DNA of 64,000 nucleotides. Origin: CAZESS01 sp964414415 (lineage in GTDB: Archaea > Thermoplasmatota > E2 > UBA202 > DSCA01). The notes beneath the pieces were generated by a model. It did not search any database. It worked only from the letters and a program-made list of their open reading frames with translations, and was not told the origin of the DNA. Numbering within the stretch: the stretch's first letter is position 1; the number at the start of each line of letters is the position of its first letter. Location: the NCBI GenBank assembly GCA_964414415.1, contig CAYPWJ010000006.1, forward strand, positions 23,096 through 87,095, written 5' to 3'. Below, piece after piece: positions 8,089 to 17,339 of the stretch. The translations under genes and the position numbers were made by a program.

Positions 8089-10842
8089 CTACATCCAGGC
8101 GTCCAGGCCGTATTGTTCCTTGAGGTCGAGGTCGCGGAGGCCGAAGGCGCCGCGGACGTAGCTCTTTATCATGTCGATGTACCAGTCCATGTCTATTTGG
8201 CTGCGGCTGTCCAGCAGCTTCACCGGATACATGTAATGGATGGGCTTGACGGAGCTCTTGCTCGGGTCCTTGATGCCCGGCAGCGACTGCTTGGTGACGA
8301 CGAACTTGAACTTCTGGCGGGCGTTGATGGAACCGACCAGGCGCTGCAGCGCCTTCGCCCTTTCACCGTAGACGGACATCGAGCCATCCGGGTTGGGCTT
8401 GTATCGGCCGGGTGGCTGCACCGACTGCACCAGAGTGAAGGCGTCGAGGTCGAAGCTCTCGATGTCGAGCGCCTCGACGTGGTCATGCGTCTGCTTCTTT
8501 ATCGAGGTTTTGATGTTCCGCCGCGCTTCGTCCTCGCTGCTCCAGCTGGTGTTCTCCCGGAGGACGTCGGCCATGATGTCGCGGAGGACCATCCGGGCGA
8601 TGTTGGGCTTGTCGCTGCCCTTGAAGTTGTTGCCCTTCGTGACCATGCGAAGCTCGCCATCCTGGACGTCGAAGATGAGGTAGTTCTTGTGCTTGACGAA
8701 TATCATCGCGTCGTGCTCCTCTGGCTCCAGCTCGAACTCCTCGTATTTGAGCTCGTCGCGCCACTTCCGGTTGCAGAAGCGGATCGCGTCCAATGCCTCC
8801 CGCGGCGGTATGATCCAGTCTTCCTCGGGCGCCGGCACGTCCAGCGCCGCCGCAAGCTCCGGCGAGGCAGCGCGGGAGCAGCCGATGTAGATGCCGTCGG
8901 TGTCCCCGTAGACCACCCGGGCGCCTCGATCGTTGAGGATGTGCAGCGTGTCGTTCAGGATGTACTGACCCATCGTCGTAATCAACGCCGCACCCCATAA
9001 ATTGAACTGGCGGCAGCTGACACGCGGCGCCGACAGGATGCCGTGTGTCCCGGCGTTGCGCGCGCCCTTCAACGACTTGTACATCATCTTCAGGCGGCGC
9101 TTTTCTTCGCCCGATGCCTGTTTCATGTCCCGCTTGATTTTGCCGATGAAGTTGAGGATGCCGGTCATCGCCAGGTTGACCAGCCCGGGTTCTTCGTCGA
9201 TGACGACGCCGACCATGTATCCCTTGTCCGTGTACTCCTCGTCGGCGGGGCGAAGCTGGAAGCCGAGGTCGTGGAACCCGTCGGGCAGCTCCTTCAGCCA
9301 CACCCAGTCATCCGCCGCTTCATCTTCGCGGGCGAGGCGAACGGTGTCCCCGCCGGCGTTCACCGCCTTCAGGATAGTCGGATACATGGCGCCGACATCC
9401 GCAACGACGACGTGGTACCAGGGGACATAGTCGGAGTCGGCGTCGCGGTGCGGCTTGATGGTCATCCCCCCCGGGAAATGATAGCCGGTGCCGTCGCTCT
9501 CCGGGTCGTCCAGCAGAAACGGGTATTCCACCCAGTCGGGCATTTCCTCGCCGTACTTGGCGACGCGCATCACCTGCTTCGACGGCTCGCTGCCCCGGGC
9601 TGCATCGGCTATCTCTTTCTTGCTGTCGCCGAGGTCGCGGACGCCGGCGGCGACGGACTGCGCCCGGCAGATAGCCGGCATCAGTTTTTTGTGCCGCGCC
9701 GCCCGTATCATGGCCATGTAGTCCCACATCTTCGTCGCGCCGGAAGACAGCAGCAGCTCAAAGGGCATGCCCGTGGTAAAGGCGAGGGGGAGCGCCTGCT
9801 GCAGCAGGTAGAGCGTGATGGCGGCCTGCTCCCGGACGTCCTGCCGGTTGTACCGCATCGTCCGCTCGTCGAGTGCCATCTCGTCGGGTGAGAGCTCCAC
9901 CCGGTCGGCCAGGTCGACGCCGAGGAACGAGGCGACGTTGCCCAGCGTGTAGCTGTCAAGCGAGTAGAATTTGCGTGCAGCCTGGTAGGTGTCGAAGCTC
10001 GCCGGGTAAAAGATAGCCGTCTGCTGCGGAGACCCGAAGTGGAAGGAGCGGTCCCGACGGGCGTAGCTCTCCAGGAAAGAGCGGAAGCGCTTGGCGTCGC
10101 CGGATGACAGCGTCGAGCAGTGCTGCAGCAGATGCTGGATGCGCTCGTAGACCTGGAGGTTGTCGAACCCGATGATGTTGTGCCCGGTTATGATGTCCGT
10201 GTGCTGCAGCACGTCGCATATCCGCAACAGCTGCTCGACCTCCTCGCTTTCGTCGTGCGCGACGAGTTGTTCAACCCTGGAGTCCAGCGTCTCGGGAAAC
10301 GAGGTGAACTGGAATGAGAAATCCTCGCTGTCGAGGTCCATGCGGGATATAAACGAGACGTCGAACTGGTGGTAGCCGACGATGTCGATGGGGACGTGTT
10401 TTTGGTCGCCGTACTCGGTCATCTCGATGTCGTAGGCGGTCACCGTCAGCGTCTGCTCTTCGCCCTGGCTGTCGAACACCCAGGTGCCCTCCGCTGCAAG
10501 GTCGGTCAACGCCCGCTCGTGGTAGGGGATGTCGTGCTCGGCGCTGTACAGCCCGAGGCGGAAGACCTCGTCGCTCACCGACGGGACGTGGTAGCTCCTG
10601 GTGGTGTAGACCTTGAAGACGGGGCGCCGCACTCCGGGATGCCAGAATGACTGATACGTCTCCAGCTCGCCGATGCGCTCCACGCGCTCGTCGCCGGTCA
10701 GCTCAGCAGCGACGTTTTTCCGCGCCTCCCCGGCGTCCATGTCGGACGGCGGCAGCGCGATGAAGTAGGGCGCATGCCGGTCGGCGATGGGCTGCATTCG
10801 GTCGGTCCAGTACAGGTAGTCAGGGGAGACGTTGACAAGCAT
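8089..10842 (-). CDS. polB: family B DNA polymerase
   Basis: A 917-aa replicative-type polymerase with 3'-5' exonuclease. Exo I is TAYDIEM near residue 140, Exo II is GHNIIGFDNLQ and Exo III is YNRQDVREQ. Polymerase motif A is ADVGAMYPTI near residue 480, motif B is KSLKGARNAGTHG near 596 and motif C is VVYGDTDGIYIG near 644. The catalytic Asp residues are all present. Motif A (usually DFxSLYPSI) and motif B (usually KxxxNSxYG) depart from the consensus. The gene starts at an ATG with TATA-like CTATAAGCC just upstream, and ogt lies 22 bases further upstream. Confidence 0.93.
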   Translation of the reverse strand: MLVNVSPDYLYWTDRMQPIADRHAPYFIALPPSDMDAGEARKNVAAELTGDERVERIGELETYQSFWHPGVRRPVFKVYTTRSYHVPSVSDEVFRLGLYSAEHDIPYHERALTDLAAEGTWVFDSQGEEQTLTVTAYDIEMTEYGDQKHVPIDIVGYHQFDVSFISRMDLDSEDFSFQFTSFPETLDSRVEQLVAHDESEEVEQLLRICDVLQHTDIITGHNIIGFDNLQVYERIQHLLQHCSTLSSGDAKRFRSFLESYARRDRSFHFGSPQQTAIFYPASFDTYQAARKFYSLDSYTLGNVASFLGVDLADRVELSPDEMALDERTMRYNRQDVREQAAITLYLLQQALPLAFTTGMPFELLLSSGATKMWDYMAMIRAARHKKLMPAICRAQSVAAGVRDLGDSKKEIADAARGSEPSKQVMRVAKYGEEMPDWVEYPFLLDDPESDGTGYHFPGGMTIKPHRDADSDYVPWYHVVVADVGAMYPTILKAVNAGGDTVRLAREDEAADDWVWLKELPDGFHDLGFQLRPADEEYTDKGYMVGVVIDEEPGLVNLAMTGILNFIGKIKRDMKQASGEEKRRLKMMYKSLKGARNAGTHGILSAPRVSCRQFNLWGAALITTMGQYILNDTLHILNDRGARVVYGDTDGIYIGCSRAASPELAAALDVPAPEEDWIIPPREALDAIRFCNRKWRDELKYEEFELEPEEHDAMIFVKHKNYLIFDVQDGELRMVTKGNNFKGSDKPNIARMVLRDIMADVLRENTSWSSEDEARRNIKTSIKKQTHDHVEALDIESFDLDAFTLVQSVQPPGRYKPNPDGSMSVYGERAKALQRLVGSINARQKFKFVVTKQSLPGIKDPSKSSVKPIHYMYPVKLLDSRSQIDMDWYIDMIKSYVRGAFGLRDLDLKEQYGLDAWM

Positions 10843-10864
10843 CGCGTTATAACGACGGCGGGGC

Positions 10865-11341
10865 TTATAGATGTTTTCCCTGCTCGTGCTCCAGGAGCCA
10901 GCGTTTTTTTTCTATGCCAGCGCTGTAGCCGCCGAGGTCGCCATTACTCTTGATGACCCGGTGACAGGGAATCACGATAGGCGTCGGGTTTTTGCCCGCT
11001 GCCGTGCCGACGGCCCGGGCTGCATCGGGCCGGTCTATCTGCTCTGCGACCCATGCGTAGCTCCGCGTCTCTCCGTAGGGGATGCTCCTGAGCGTGCGCC
11101 AGACACGTGCCTGGAAGTCGCTGCCGTAGATGCGGAGCGGCATCTCAAAGGTGCGGCGGTCTCCCATGAAATATTCGCGGAGCTGCTGCCGGGCGATGGG
11201 CTGCGAGGCAGGTTTCACGCCGGAGAAATCCCGGCGGAAGCTCTCGCCGGAGAGACAGATGCGGTGGACGCCGCGCTCGTCGAACACGATGTAGATGGTG
11301 CCGATGGGCGACGCCAGCGTGTCGTAGCGGTAGGCCATCAT
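10865..11341 (-). CDS. ogt: methylated-DNA--protein-cysteine methyltransferase
   Basis: A 158-aa suicide DNA repair protein that takes the alkyl group from O6-methylguanine onto its own cysteine. The active-site motif IPCHRVI and the preceding PYGETRSYAWVAEQI and ARAVGTAAGKNP are all present. The length matches single-domain Ogt/MGMT. The promoter TTTTATACC is centred about 23 bases before the first ATG. It is divergent from the permease gene and lies just upstream of polB on the same strand. Confidence 0.95.
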   Translation of the reverse strand: MMAYRYDTLASPIGTIYIVFDERGVHRICLSGESFRRDFSGVKPASQPIARQQLREYFMGDRRTFEMPLRIYGSDFQARVWRTLRSIPYGETRSYAWVAEQIDRPDAARAVGTAAGKNPTPIVIPCHRVIKSNGDLGGYSAGIEKKRWLLEHEQGKHL

Positions 11342-11400
11342 CTATAAATGCCTGGCGGTATAAAACATCGCCTGTCACCGGGTTGGATGGCCGAACGGCT

Positions 11401-11408
11401 TTTATATC
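11401..11408 (+). promoter_or_regulatory. TATA box of permease gene
   Basis: TTTATATC lies about 23 bases before a GTG at 11427, which fixes that GTG as the likely leaderless start. Confidence 0.55.
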
Positions 11409-11426
11409 CCTGGATAGTTAACTATT

Positions 11427-12602
11427 GTGAATAAATCGGTGGATAGGACAGATCCCATCTGCGGGATGCAGGGCACCATCCCGGCGCATGGCCACTACTT
11501 CTGCTGCGAACGCTGCATCAGGAAATACGAGGAACGACACGGCATCCCCGAGGAGCAGGCCTACTGCCCTGGCTGCACCGTCGAGGGAGGCGTGCCGTGG
11601 TACCAGCAGCGATTGTTCATCGTGATTGCCGTAACGATTGCGCTGCTCATCGCCGGCTTCTTTTTCGAGTCGCTCCGCCCGTTCACCGACGCGTTCGTGG
11701 ACTACCTGCAGCTCATCTGGTGGGCCATCCTGCTCGGCTTCCTCCTCGGCGGCGTCATCGACCGGTTTATCCCGCGAAGCTACATCGAGAAATATCTGTC
11801 GCGGCATCAAAAGCGCACCGTTGGCTACGCCATTCTCTTCGGCTTCCTGATGAGCGCCTGCTCCCACGGCATCCTAGCCATTGCCATCGAGCTCTATCGG
11901 AAGGGCGCCAGCACGTCATCGGTCATCGCGTTTCTATTGGCGTCGCCATGGGCGAACCTCCCGATAACCGTGCTGCTCTTCGGCTTCTTCGGTCTCAACG
12001 CATTTTTCATCGTCGCCTCGGCGCTCGTCATCGCCACGACCACCGGCCTCATCTACCAGGGGCTGGAGCGCCACGGGTTGGTGGAATGCGGGCAATGCGA
12101 GCGCGGCGAGGACACCCCTGTATTGACTGAGTTCTCCGTCATGGGCGATATCAGGCGGCGGTGGCGCGAGTTCGCGTTTACCCGGGAAAGCCTCAGCGAG
12201 GCGCTGCGGGGCACACTGCTGGGCGCCTGGTCGCTCACCAGGATGGTGCTCTGGTGGCTCATCGTCGGCATGCTGATGGCGTCGTTCGCCCGGGGCTACA
12301 TCCCGCATGACCTCTTCGTCGCCTACATGGGACCCACGTTGCTCGGGCTGGCCCTCACTCTGTTCTTCGCCACCGTCATCGAGGTCTGCTCGGAGGGAAG
12401 CTCGCCGCTGGCCTTCGAGATTTTCAGGCAGACAGGGGCCTTCGGCAACAGCTTCACCTTCCTGATGGCCGGCGTCGCCACCGATTACACAGAGATCGGG
12501 CTCATCTGGCAGAACATCGGCAAAAAAGCGGCATTGTGGCTCCCCGTCGTCACGGTCCCGCAGGTGCTCCTCCTCGGCTATCTGTTCAACGTGCTTGTGT
12601 AG
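11427..12602 (+). CDS. ArsP/DUF318-type permease with N-terminal metal-binding region
   Basis: A 391-aa membrane protein of the predicted permease family that includes ArsP (organoarsenical export). The first 50 residues are a Cys-rich metal-binding region: DPICGM as in YHS/TRASH domains, FCCERC, and CPGC. About eight hydrophobic segments follow, including SACSHGILAIAIELYRKG, with cysteines also in EVCSEGSSPLAFEI. A short Cys pair (CGQC) sits in the middle loop. It probably moves a soft metal or metalloid across the membrane, with the N-terminus as sensor or donor. The substrate is unknown. The gene starts with GTG. Confidence 0.8.
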   Translation: MNKSVDRTDPICGMQGTIPAHGHYFCCERCIRKYEERHGIPEEQAYCPGCTVEGGVPWYQQRLFIVIAVTIALLIAGFFFESLRPFTDAFVDYLQLIWWAILLGFLLGGVIDRFIPRSYIEKYLSRHQKRTVGYAILFGFLMSACSHGILAIAIELYRKGASTSSVIAFLLASPWANLPITVLLFGFFGLNAFFIVASALVIATTTGLIYQGLERHGLVECGQCERGEDTPVLTEFSVMGDIRRRWREFAFTRESLSEALRGTLLGAWSLTRMVLWWLIVGMLMASFARGYIPHDLFVAYMGPTLLGLALTLFFATVIEVCSEGSSPLAFEIFRQTGAFGNSFTFLMAGVATDYTEIGLIWQNIGKKAALWLPVVTVPQVLLLGYLFNVLV

Positions 12603-12700
12603 AGAGCGGCTGAGCGGATATAACACATATTTTAGATAGAGGGCTTCTGAATATCCATCCTATCGGGGTATCTCCACATGACGGATAAAGCCCGACATCC

Positions 12701-13288
12701 TCAGCCGTCAAGCCTGGCGATGGTCTCCCCGGCATGGACACGGTCGCCCTCCTGCACAGCCGGAGTGGCATCGTCGGGCAGCTCCACCGTCACCTTGGAG
12801 CCGAAGCGGATGATGCCGATGCGCTGTCCCTTCTCGACCCTGTCACCCACGGCGATGTAGGGCACGATGCGCCTTGCTATGGCGCCGGCTATCTGCGTCA
12901 CCGTCATCGCGCCGCGGTGGGTATCCAGCGAGATGTGCAGGCGCTCGTTGTCGCCACGCTCCCGGAACGCAGGGGCATGCCTGCCAGGGGTATGCTGCAT
13001 CGCCGTGACGGTGCCGGCGAGCGGCGCCCGGTTGACGTGGACGTTCCACAGGTTCATGAAAATCGAGATGGAGCTGCCGGCTTCCAGGACGACGCCGTCC
13101 GCCGGGGAGACGATGCCGCTGCCAGTCGTTCGCCCCGGATCGCGGAAGAACAGCAGGAACAGGAGCTGCAGCAGCAGAAGCGCCAGGGCAAGGGGCACAA
13201 ACACCGCGTCGAGAAGGGAGAGCACCGCGAACAGCAGGGCAAAGGGCAGCGGCGCCACGGCTATGTGCAGGCAGCCCCGGGCAATCAT
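12701..13288 (-). CDS. psd: archaetidylserine/phosphatidylserine decarboxylase
   Basis: A 195-aa membrane-bound proenzyme. Two hydrophobic segments occupy residues 5-48. They are followed by FRDPGR, SPADGVV, the NVHVNRAPLAG signature and the self-cleavage site FGS at Gly163-Ser164, which forms the pyruvoyl group. It makes archaetidylethanolamine. The ATG overlaps the artA stop codon (ATGA), so the two are translationally coupled. In haloarchaea the homologue PssD is reported to be required for ArtA-dependent lipid anchoring, which makes this arrangement functional context as well as lipid synthesis. Confidence 0.9.
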   Translation of the reverse strand: MIARGCLHIAVAPLPFALLFAVLSLLDAVFVPLALALLLLQLLFLLFFRDPGRTTGSGIVSPADGVVLEAGSSISIFMNLWNVHVNRAPLAGTVTAMQHTPGRHAPAFRERGDNERLHISLDTHRGAMTVTQIAGAIARRIVPYIAVGDRVEKGQRIGIIRFGSKVTVELPDDATPAVQEGDRVHAGETIARLDG

Positions 13289-14232
13289 CGTCGCCTCAGC
13301 CGTTGCAGCGCTCGCTCCACTGGCCCCCGGCGCTGCGGCAGGTCGAACAGGCCGATGATGTTGTCGTAGAGCTCCGGCAGTATCTCGAAGGCGATATAGG
13401 CCAGCGCTATCAGAGCAATGAGCGATCCGGCCTTGCCGACGACGTTGTGCATCAGGTAAAAGCTTGCACCGAGCACCTCGACGCCGACGATGACGCCGAC
13501 GTTCCGGACGATGTTCAGGACGTAGATGACTGGAACCGTCACGGCAAACACCTTGAAGCGTCGCTCGCGGTCGATGCCGTGCAGCGCCACGATGACGCCG
13601 ACGAAGATCATGATGGACTGCAGGCCGGTGCAGGCAAGGATGATGTTTACCGACCCGGCTCCATTGAACGTGACAGGCACCCAGACGGAGTTCCCGTACT
13701 GCACGCTCTCAGCGGCAACGTTGTAGCCGAGCTGCCGCGTCACCCAGGCCGTCTGGTCAGCCACGACTTTTATAAGGGCGCCGGAGAGCTGCGGCAGTTG
13801 GTCGATGAGGAAATAAAAAAAGCCGGAGACAAAGGTGGCGCCGGCGATGAACGACAGTGCCTGCACCTCCTCGTTGCGGCGATGCGAGAGATATTCATGG
13901 TAGCCGAGATAGCACAGGAAAAACACGCCGGCGATGCACAGCATCGCGTTGACGACGTCACCGGCTTCCTTCAGGTAGAGATATCCGGGCTGCGTCGCCC
14001 AGTAGCCGGCAAAGATAAACCAGCCGGCGGCGGTAACGAGATGATGCAGGCGATGCCGGGTAAAAAAGCCGGCGCCGAGAAGCAGCAGTCCGCTGAACAG
14101 CGGTATCGACACGAGGAGGTCAAATGTCTCCGGCGCCGCATACCAGACAGTCTGGAACAGCAGGTGGCCAGTTAGCAACGCGCCGACGGCACCGCCGAGC
14201 AGGATGACGATGGACCAAGTATCCCTCTGCAC
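13285..14232 (-). CDS. artA: archaeosortase A (PGF-CTERM processing)
   Basis: A 315-aa polytopic membrane protease/transpeptidase of the exosortase family. The catalytic triad-like residues are visible: Cys201 in ILACTGLQSI, Arg243 in NIVRNVGV and His262 in YLMHNVVGKAG. It recognises C-terminal PGF-type signals and transfers the protein to a lipid. Candidate substrates in the same window end at 26969, 29030 and 63588. Translation starts at a GTG, with ACATAAACC about 24 bases upstream. The next gene, psd, starts inside its stop codon. Confidence 0.92.
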   Translation of the reverse strand: MQRDTWSIVILLGGAVGALLTGHLLFQTVWYAAPETFDLLVSIPLFSGLLLLGAGFFTRHRLHHLVTAAGWFIFAGYWATQPGYLYLKEAGDVVNAMLCIAGVFFLCYLGYHEYLSHRRNEEVQALSFIAGATFVSGFFYFLIDQLPQLSGALIKVVADQTAWVTRQLGYNVAAESVQYGNSVWVPVTFNGAGSVNIILACTGLQSIMIFVGVIVALHGIDRERRFKVFAVTVPVIYVLNIVRNVGVIVGVEVLGASFYLMHNVVGKAGSLIALIALAYIAFEILPELYDNIIGLFDLPQRRGPVERALQRLRRR

Positions 14233-14270
14233 GGGCCAATAATGGCCCCTGGTTTATGTGTTTTTCTCTC

Positions 14271-15230
14271 TTATTTCAGGTAGATGTGCCCCATGCTTCG
14301 CTTCCACAGCCAGAGATCCTCGGTCTCCGCGTTCTCCTTTATCATCTGGGCGTAGTCAACCGTGGCGTCAAGCTCGTCGGCATGGTAGACCGCGTAGGCC
14401 TCGGGGAACTGCGGCTCCTTGGGGGAGCCGTACTCCTTGCGGCCGTGGTGGCTCAGGACGATGTGGAGGACCTTCATGGCCTCGCGCTCCGGCATCTCTA
14501 TCGTTTTGAGGCGCTCCCGGACCATCTGCGCGCCGATGGGGATGTGCCCGAGCAGCATGCCCTCCTCCGAGATGTCGATGGAGGTCTCCACGGCGAATTC
14601 CCTGATTTTGCCGACGTCGTGCAGGATGGCCCCGGTCATCAGGAGGCTGTAGTCCATCGAGGGAAACAACTCGTGGACGCGCTGGCAGAGCCGGGTGACA
14701 TGCAGCGTATGGACCAGCAGGCCGCCGATGTAGTTCTGGTGGCGGTGCATCGCCGCCGGCGCCGCCTTGAAGCGTTCGACGAAGGAGCTGTCCTGGAAGA
14801 AGGTGTCCAGCACGGCACGGTACGGTGCCTCCACGGTGTCGATGACGGCCATGAGATCCCCCATGAGCTCGTCGACGTCGTGTTCGCCGACCTCCACGAA
14901 ATCCGTCGGGTCGTATTCTCCCGCCTGGCAGGCGCGGATGCCGCCTTTTTCAACGTTTATTTCCCGTTTCTGCCGGTAGGGGACCACCCGGCCGCGGATG
15001 AAGACGACGTCGCCTTTTTCGACGCTCCTGAACAGCTGGCGGGTGTAGCCGGCGTCGTCGCCCCAGTACTTGGCGGTAATCTCGCCGGTCTTGTCGGACA
15101 GCCGGAGCTCAAACCAGGCGCCGTCTTTGCCCGCGTCTTTGTACTCTCGTGGAGGCTTGGTGAACTTGACGGCGAAGGTGCTGTTCACCGCGTCGCCTTC
15201 CGCAAGATCAGATACAAATTGTGTCTTCAT
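14271..15230 (-). CDS. YhaM-like 3'-5' exoribonuclease (OB fold + HD domain)
   Basis: A 319-aa protein with an N-terminal OB fold (residues 1-100, including GEITAKYWG and GDVVFIRGRV) and an HD phosphohydrolase domain. HHRxNYxGGLLVHTLHV-type residues are followed by LLMTGAILHDVGKI and VLSHHG. This is the architecture of the bacterial exonuclease YhaM/Cbf1. It probably degrades RNA or single-stranded DNA from the 3' end in the cytoplasm. It starts 4 bases after the gcvT stop, so the two share a transcript. Confidence 0.85.
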   Translation of the reverse strand: MKTQFVSDLAEGDAVNSTFAVKFTKPPREYKDAGKDGAWFELRLSDKTGEITAKYWGDDAGYTRQLFRSVEKGDVVFIRGRVVPYRQKREINVEKGGIRACQAGEYDPTDFVEVGEHDVDELMGDLMAVIDTVEAPYRAVLDTFFQDSSFVERFKAAPAAMHRHQNYIGGLLVHTLHVTRLCQRVHELFPSMDYSLLMTGAILHDVGKIREFAVETSIDISEEGMLLGHIPIGAQMVRERLKTIEMPEREAMKVLHIVLSHHGRKEYGSPKEPQFPEAYAVYHADELDATVDYAQMIKENAETEDLWLWKRSMGHIYLK

Positions 15231-15234
15231 CTCA

Positions 15235-16314
15235 CTAACAGTCTCCCTTTTCGACGAACGGCGGCTTCACAGCCGTGGCGGACACGCTGCGGTCGTTGAC
15301 CACGATGTCATAGTCGCCGGCATCCTGATACCCTGGCGTGATGTAGGCCATCGCGACGCCTGTCTTGAGGCACGGTGAAAACGAGCCCGAGGTGACGACC
15401 CCGACCTGGTCGCCGTCATGCTCCACCCGCTGCCCGCTGCGCGGGACGCCGCGCTCGGTGCACCGGAGGAACATCAGCTGGTCGTGCTCGCCGTCTTTTT
15501 GCTGCTGTAGCGCCTCCCTGCCAATGAAGTCATGGTTCCACTGTATCGCCCAGCCCATGCCTGCCTCGATGGGGGTTCGGCCGCCGGCGAACTCGTTGCC
15601 GGCCAGTGCGAAGCCTTTCTCGAGGCGCAGGGTGTCGCGGGCGCCCAGGCCGACGGGCGTGATGCCGTGCTCTTCGCCGGCCTCAAGGATATCCCGGTAC
15701 AGCCGTTCGCCGGCCTCGCCCGGGGTTGTGTAGAGCTCGAATCCCCGCTCGCCGGTGTAACCCGTCCGCGAGAGGATACATCGGTCGCCGCGCTCCACCT
15801 CGGTGCAGGCGAACAGCTTGAGGTCGTCAAGCTCCGCGTCGACAACCTGGTTGAGCACATCTGGCGACGACGGCCCCTGCACCGCCAGGATGACGTCCCG
15901 GCTGCTCCTGTTCTCCAGCTCGACGTCCATGTCCTCCGCATGCCGCGCGAACCAGGACTCGACGTCGTCGTGACGGCCGGCGTTGGGCACAAAGAGGTAT
16001 TCCTCGTCGTCGGTATGCAGGAACACCTCATCGTCGATGATGGTGCCGTCCTCGCGGAGGATGGCGGTGTAGAAGCCCATGCCCACGGGGACCTTGTCGG
16101 GGTTGCAGGTCGTCAGCCGGCTTACAAGGTCGAACGCGTCGCTGCCGCGCACGTAGAGGTTGCCCATGTGGGAGACGTCGAAGACCCCGACGTCGTGCCG
16201 GACCGCCAGATGTTCATCCTTGATGGAGCTGTACTTCAACGGCATCGTGTGGCCCTCGAACTCGGTGAACGTGGCGCCCAGCTCCTCGTGCAAGTCATGT
16301 AACGGCGATTTCAT
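15235..16314 (-). CDS. gcvT: aminomethyltransferase, glycine cleavage T-protein
   Basis: A 359-aa GcvT with the folate-binding fold. GVFDVSHMGN, the RTGYTGERGFELY signature, LGARDTLRLEKGFALAGNE, and the C-terminal VVTSGSFSPCLKTGVAMAYI are typical. It transfers the methylene group of glycine to tetrahydrofolate. The ATG at 16314 is preferred over 16338, because TTTTATGG at about 16341 would place the transcription start near 16316. No P- or H-protein gene is in the window. A GcvT-like folate enzyme of other function cannot be excluded, but the sequence looks like true GcvT. Confidence 0.9.
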   Translation of the reverse strand: MKSPLHDLHEELGATFTEFEGHTMPLKYSSIKDEHLAVRHDVGVFDVSHMGNLYVRGSDAFDLVSRLTTCNPDKVPVGMGFYTAILREDGTIIDDEVFLHTDDEEYLFVPNAGRHDDVESWFARHAEDMDVELENRSSRDVILAVQGPSSPDVLNQVVDAELDDLKLFACTEVERGDRCILSRTGYTGERGFELYTTPGEAGERLYRDILEAGEEHGITPVGLGARDTLRLEKGFALAGNEFAGGRTPIEAGMGWAIQWNHDFIGREALQQQKDGEHDQLMFLRCTERGVPRSGQRVEHDGDQVGVVTSGSFSPCLKTGVAMAYITPGYQDAGDYDIVVNDRSVSATAVKPPFVEKGDC

Positions 16315-16356
16315 GCTTTCGTATCGCCACCGGGCCATAAAATGTTATGGGTACCG

Positions 16357-16644
16357 TCACTTGATGATGTCCACGCCGTAGTCCTTCTCTCCGTCCTTCA
16401 GCTTCCGCGCTTCGGGGGACGCGCAGTCCCGGCAGACGCCGTAGAGCACCAGGAAACATGAGGGACAGATGGCTCTGCCGCACCGCACGCATCGGTGCTT
16501 CGCCTCGCGTCCCTTGCAGATGGCGCAGCGACCGGAGACATCCGCGGCGTAGCGCTCCTCCGCCTCCTCGTCCTGCACTTCGTCGCGGTGCTCCTCAAGC
16601 CACTGGCGGAGTTCTTCATTCATTTCCTCTTTTTCTTCCGTCAT
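16357..16644 (-). CDS. small zinc-finger protein
   Basis: A 95-aa protein with an acidic coil-prone N-terminus (about 35 residues rich in E) and a Cys cluster: CAICKG, HRCVRCGRAICPSC, CRDC. This pattern fits a B-box or ZnF-HIT-like treble clef binding two zincs. Its ATG lies 4 bases after the carS stop, so it is cotranscribed. Function is unknown. Confidence 0.75.
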   Translation of the reverse strand: MTEEKEEMNEELRQWLEEHRDEVQDEEAEERYAADVSGRCAICKGREAKHRCVRCGRAICPSCFLVLYGVCRDCASPEARKLKDGEKDYGVDIIK

Positions 16645-16648
16645 TTTT

Positions 16649-17209
16649 TCACCAGGGAACCTCTTTCAATCCAGCAAGGTAGCCGACGACGTTGGCGAGA
16701 TAATGAAGGAGCGGGGTAAACACGAGGAGAAAGGCAACGTGCCACCCCGTGAGATGGGCAAGGAACCAGTTGCCATCGGCGCTGCTCTGCCCGAGGGCCA
16801 CGCTGGCCAGATAGGAAAGCAGCAGGGCGCCGAGCAGGAAATCAAGCTGGTCGGCCACGGGTAGACGCTCGCCGTGTTCCCTGCCCAAGCGGCGTTTCAG
16901 GAAGCTCTCCGTCATGTCGCCGGCGAGTGCCCCAGCCGGCAGCGCAACGATGACAGCGGCGCTGGTGACGCCGACGCCGTAGGTGCCGGGCACGGCGCTG
17001 TTCATGACGACGGCGGCGATGACGCCGACGCCGACGCCGGACAGCAGCCCCCGCCAGGTTTTGCCGTCGCCCAGGAGGCGGGCGCCGCGCCAGCTGCGGC
17101 CACCGTCGACGGGGTGGCCGCCGCCGAGGACAACGGCCGAGGCGTTGGCCAGGTAGGCGGGCAGGATGAGCCAGACTGCTTCGCCCATGACCATCCAGTC
17201 CATGTCCAT
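16649..17209 (-). CDS. carS: CDP-archaeol synthase
   Basis: A 186-aa integral membrane enzyme that activates unsaturated archaetidic acid with CTP during ether lipid synthesis. The family features are DGKTWRGLLSGVGVG in the first third and GALAGDMTESFLKRRLGRE followed by LPVADQLDFLLGALL. About five hydrophobic segments are seen, as in CarS/DUF46. The start MDMDWMVMGEAVWL at 17209 is chosen over an upstream reading to 17332, whose first 40 residues are not membrane-like. Together with psd it gives two steps of polar lipid synthesis within 5 kb. Confidence 0.88.
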   Translation of the reverse strand: MDMDWMVMGEAVWLILPAYLANASAVVLGGGHPVDGGRSWRGARLLGDGKTWRGLLSGVGVGVIAAVVMNSAVPGTYGVGVTSAAVIVALPAGALAGDMTESFLKRRLGREHGERLPVADQLDFLLGALLLSYLASVALGQSSADGNWFLAHLTGWHVAFLLVFTPLLHYLANVVGYLAGLKEVPW

Positions 17210-17295
17210 GTATGGCGCTACGATACATAGTTTTTCCCGTGCAGCCCGGAGACAGACAGGCTCGGGCTGGCATCCGAGTCGACAGACGCCCCAAA

Positions 17296-17307
17296 CTATA
17301 TATATGG
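17296..17307 (+). promoter_or_regulatory. TATA box of cold-shock gene
   Basis: CTATATATATGG, a strong TATA element 33-44 bases before the ATG at 17340. This leaves a short leader of about 15 bases. Confidence 0.55.
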
Positions 17308-17339
17308 GGTCGCGGTATGCGGGCAGGAGCAAACCTACT

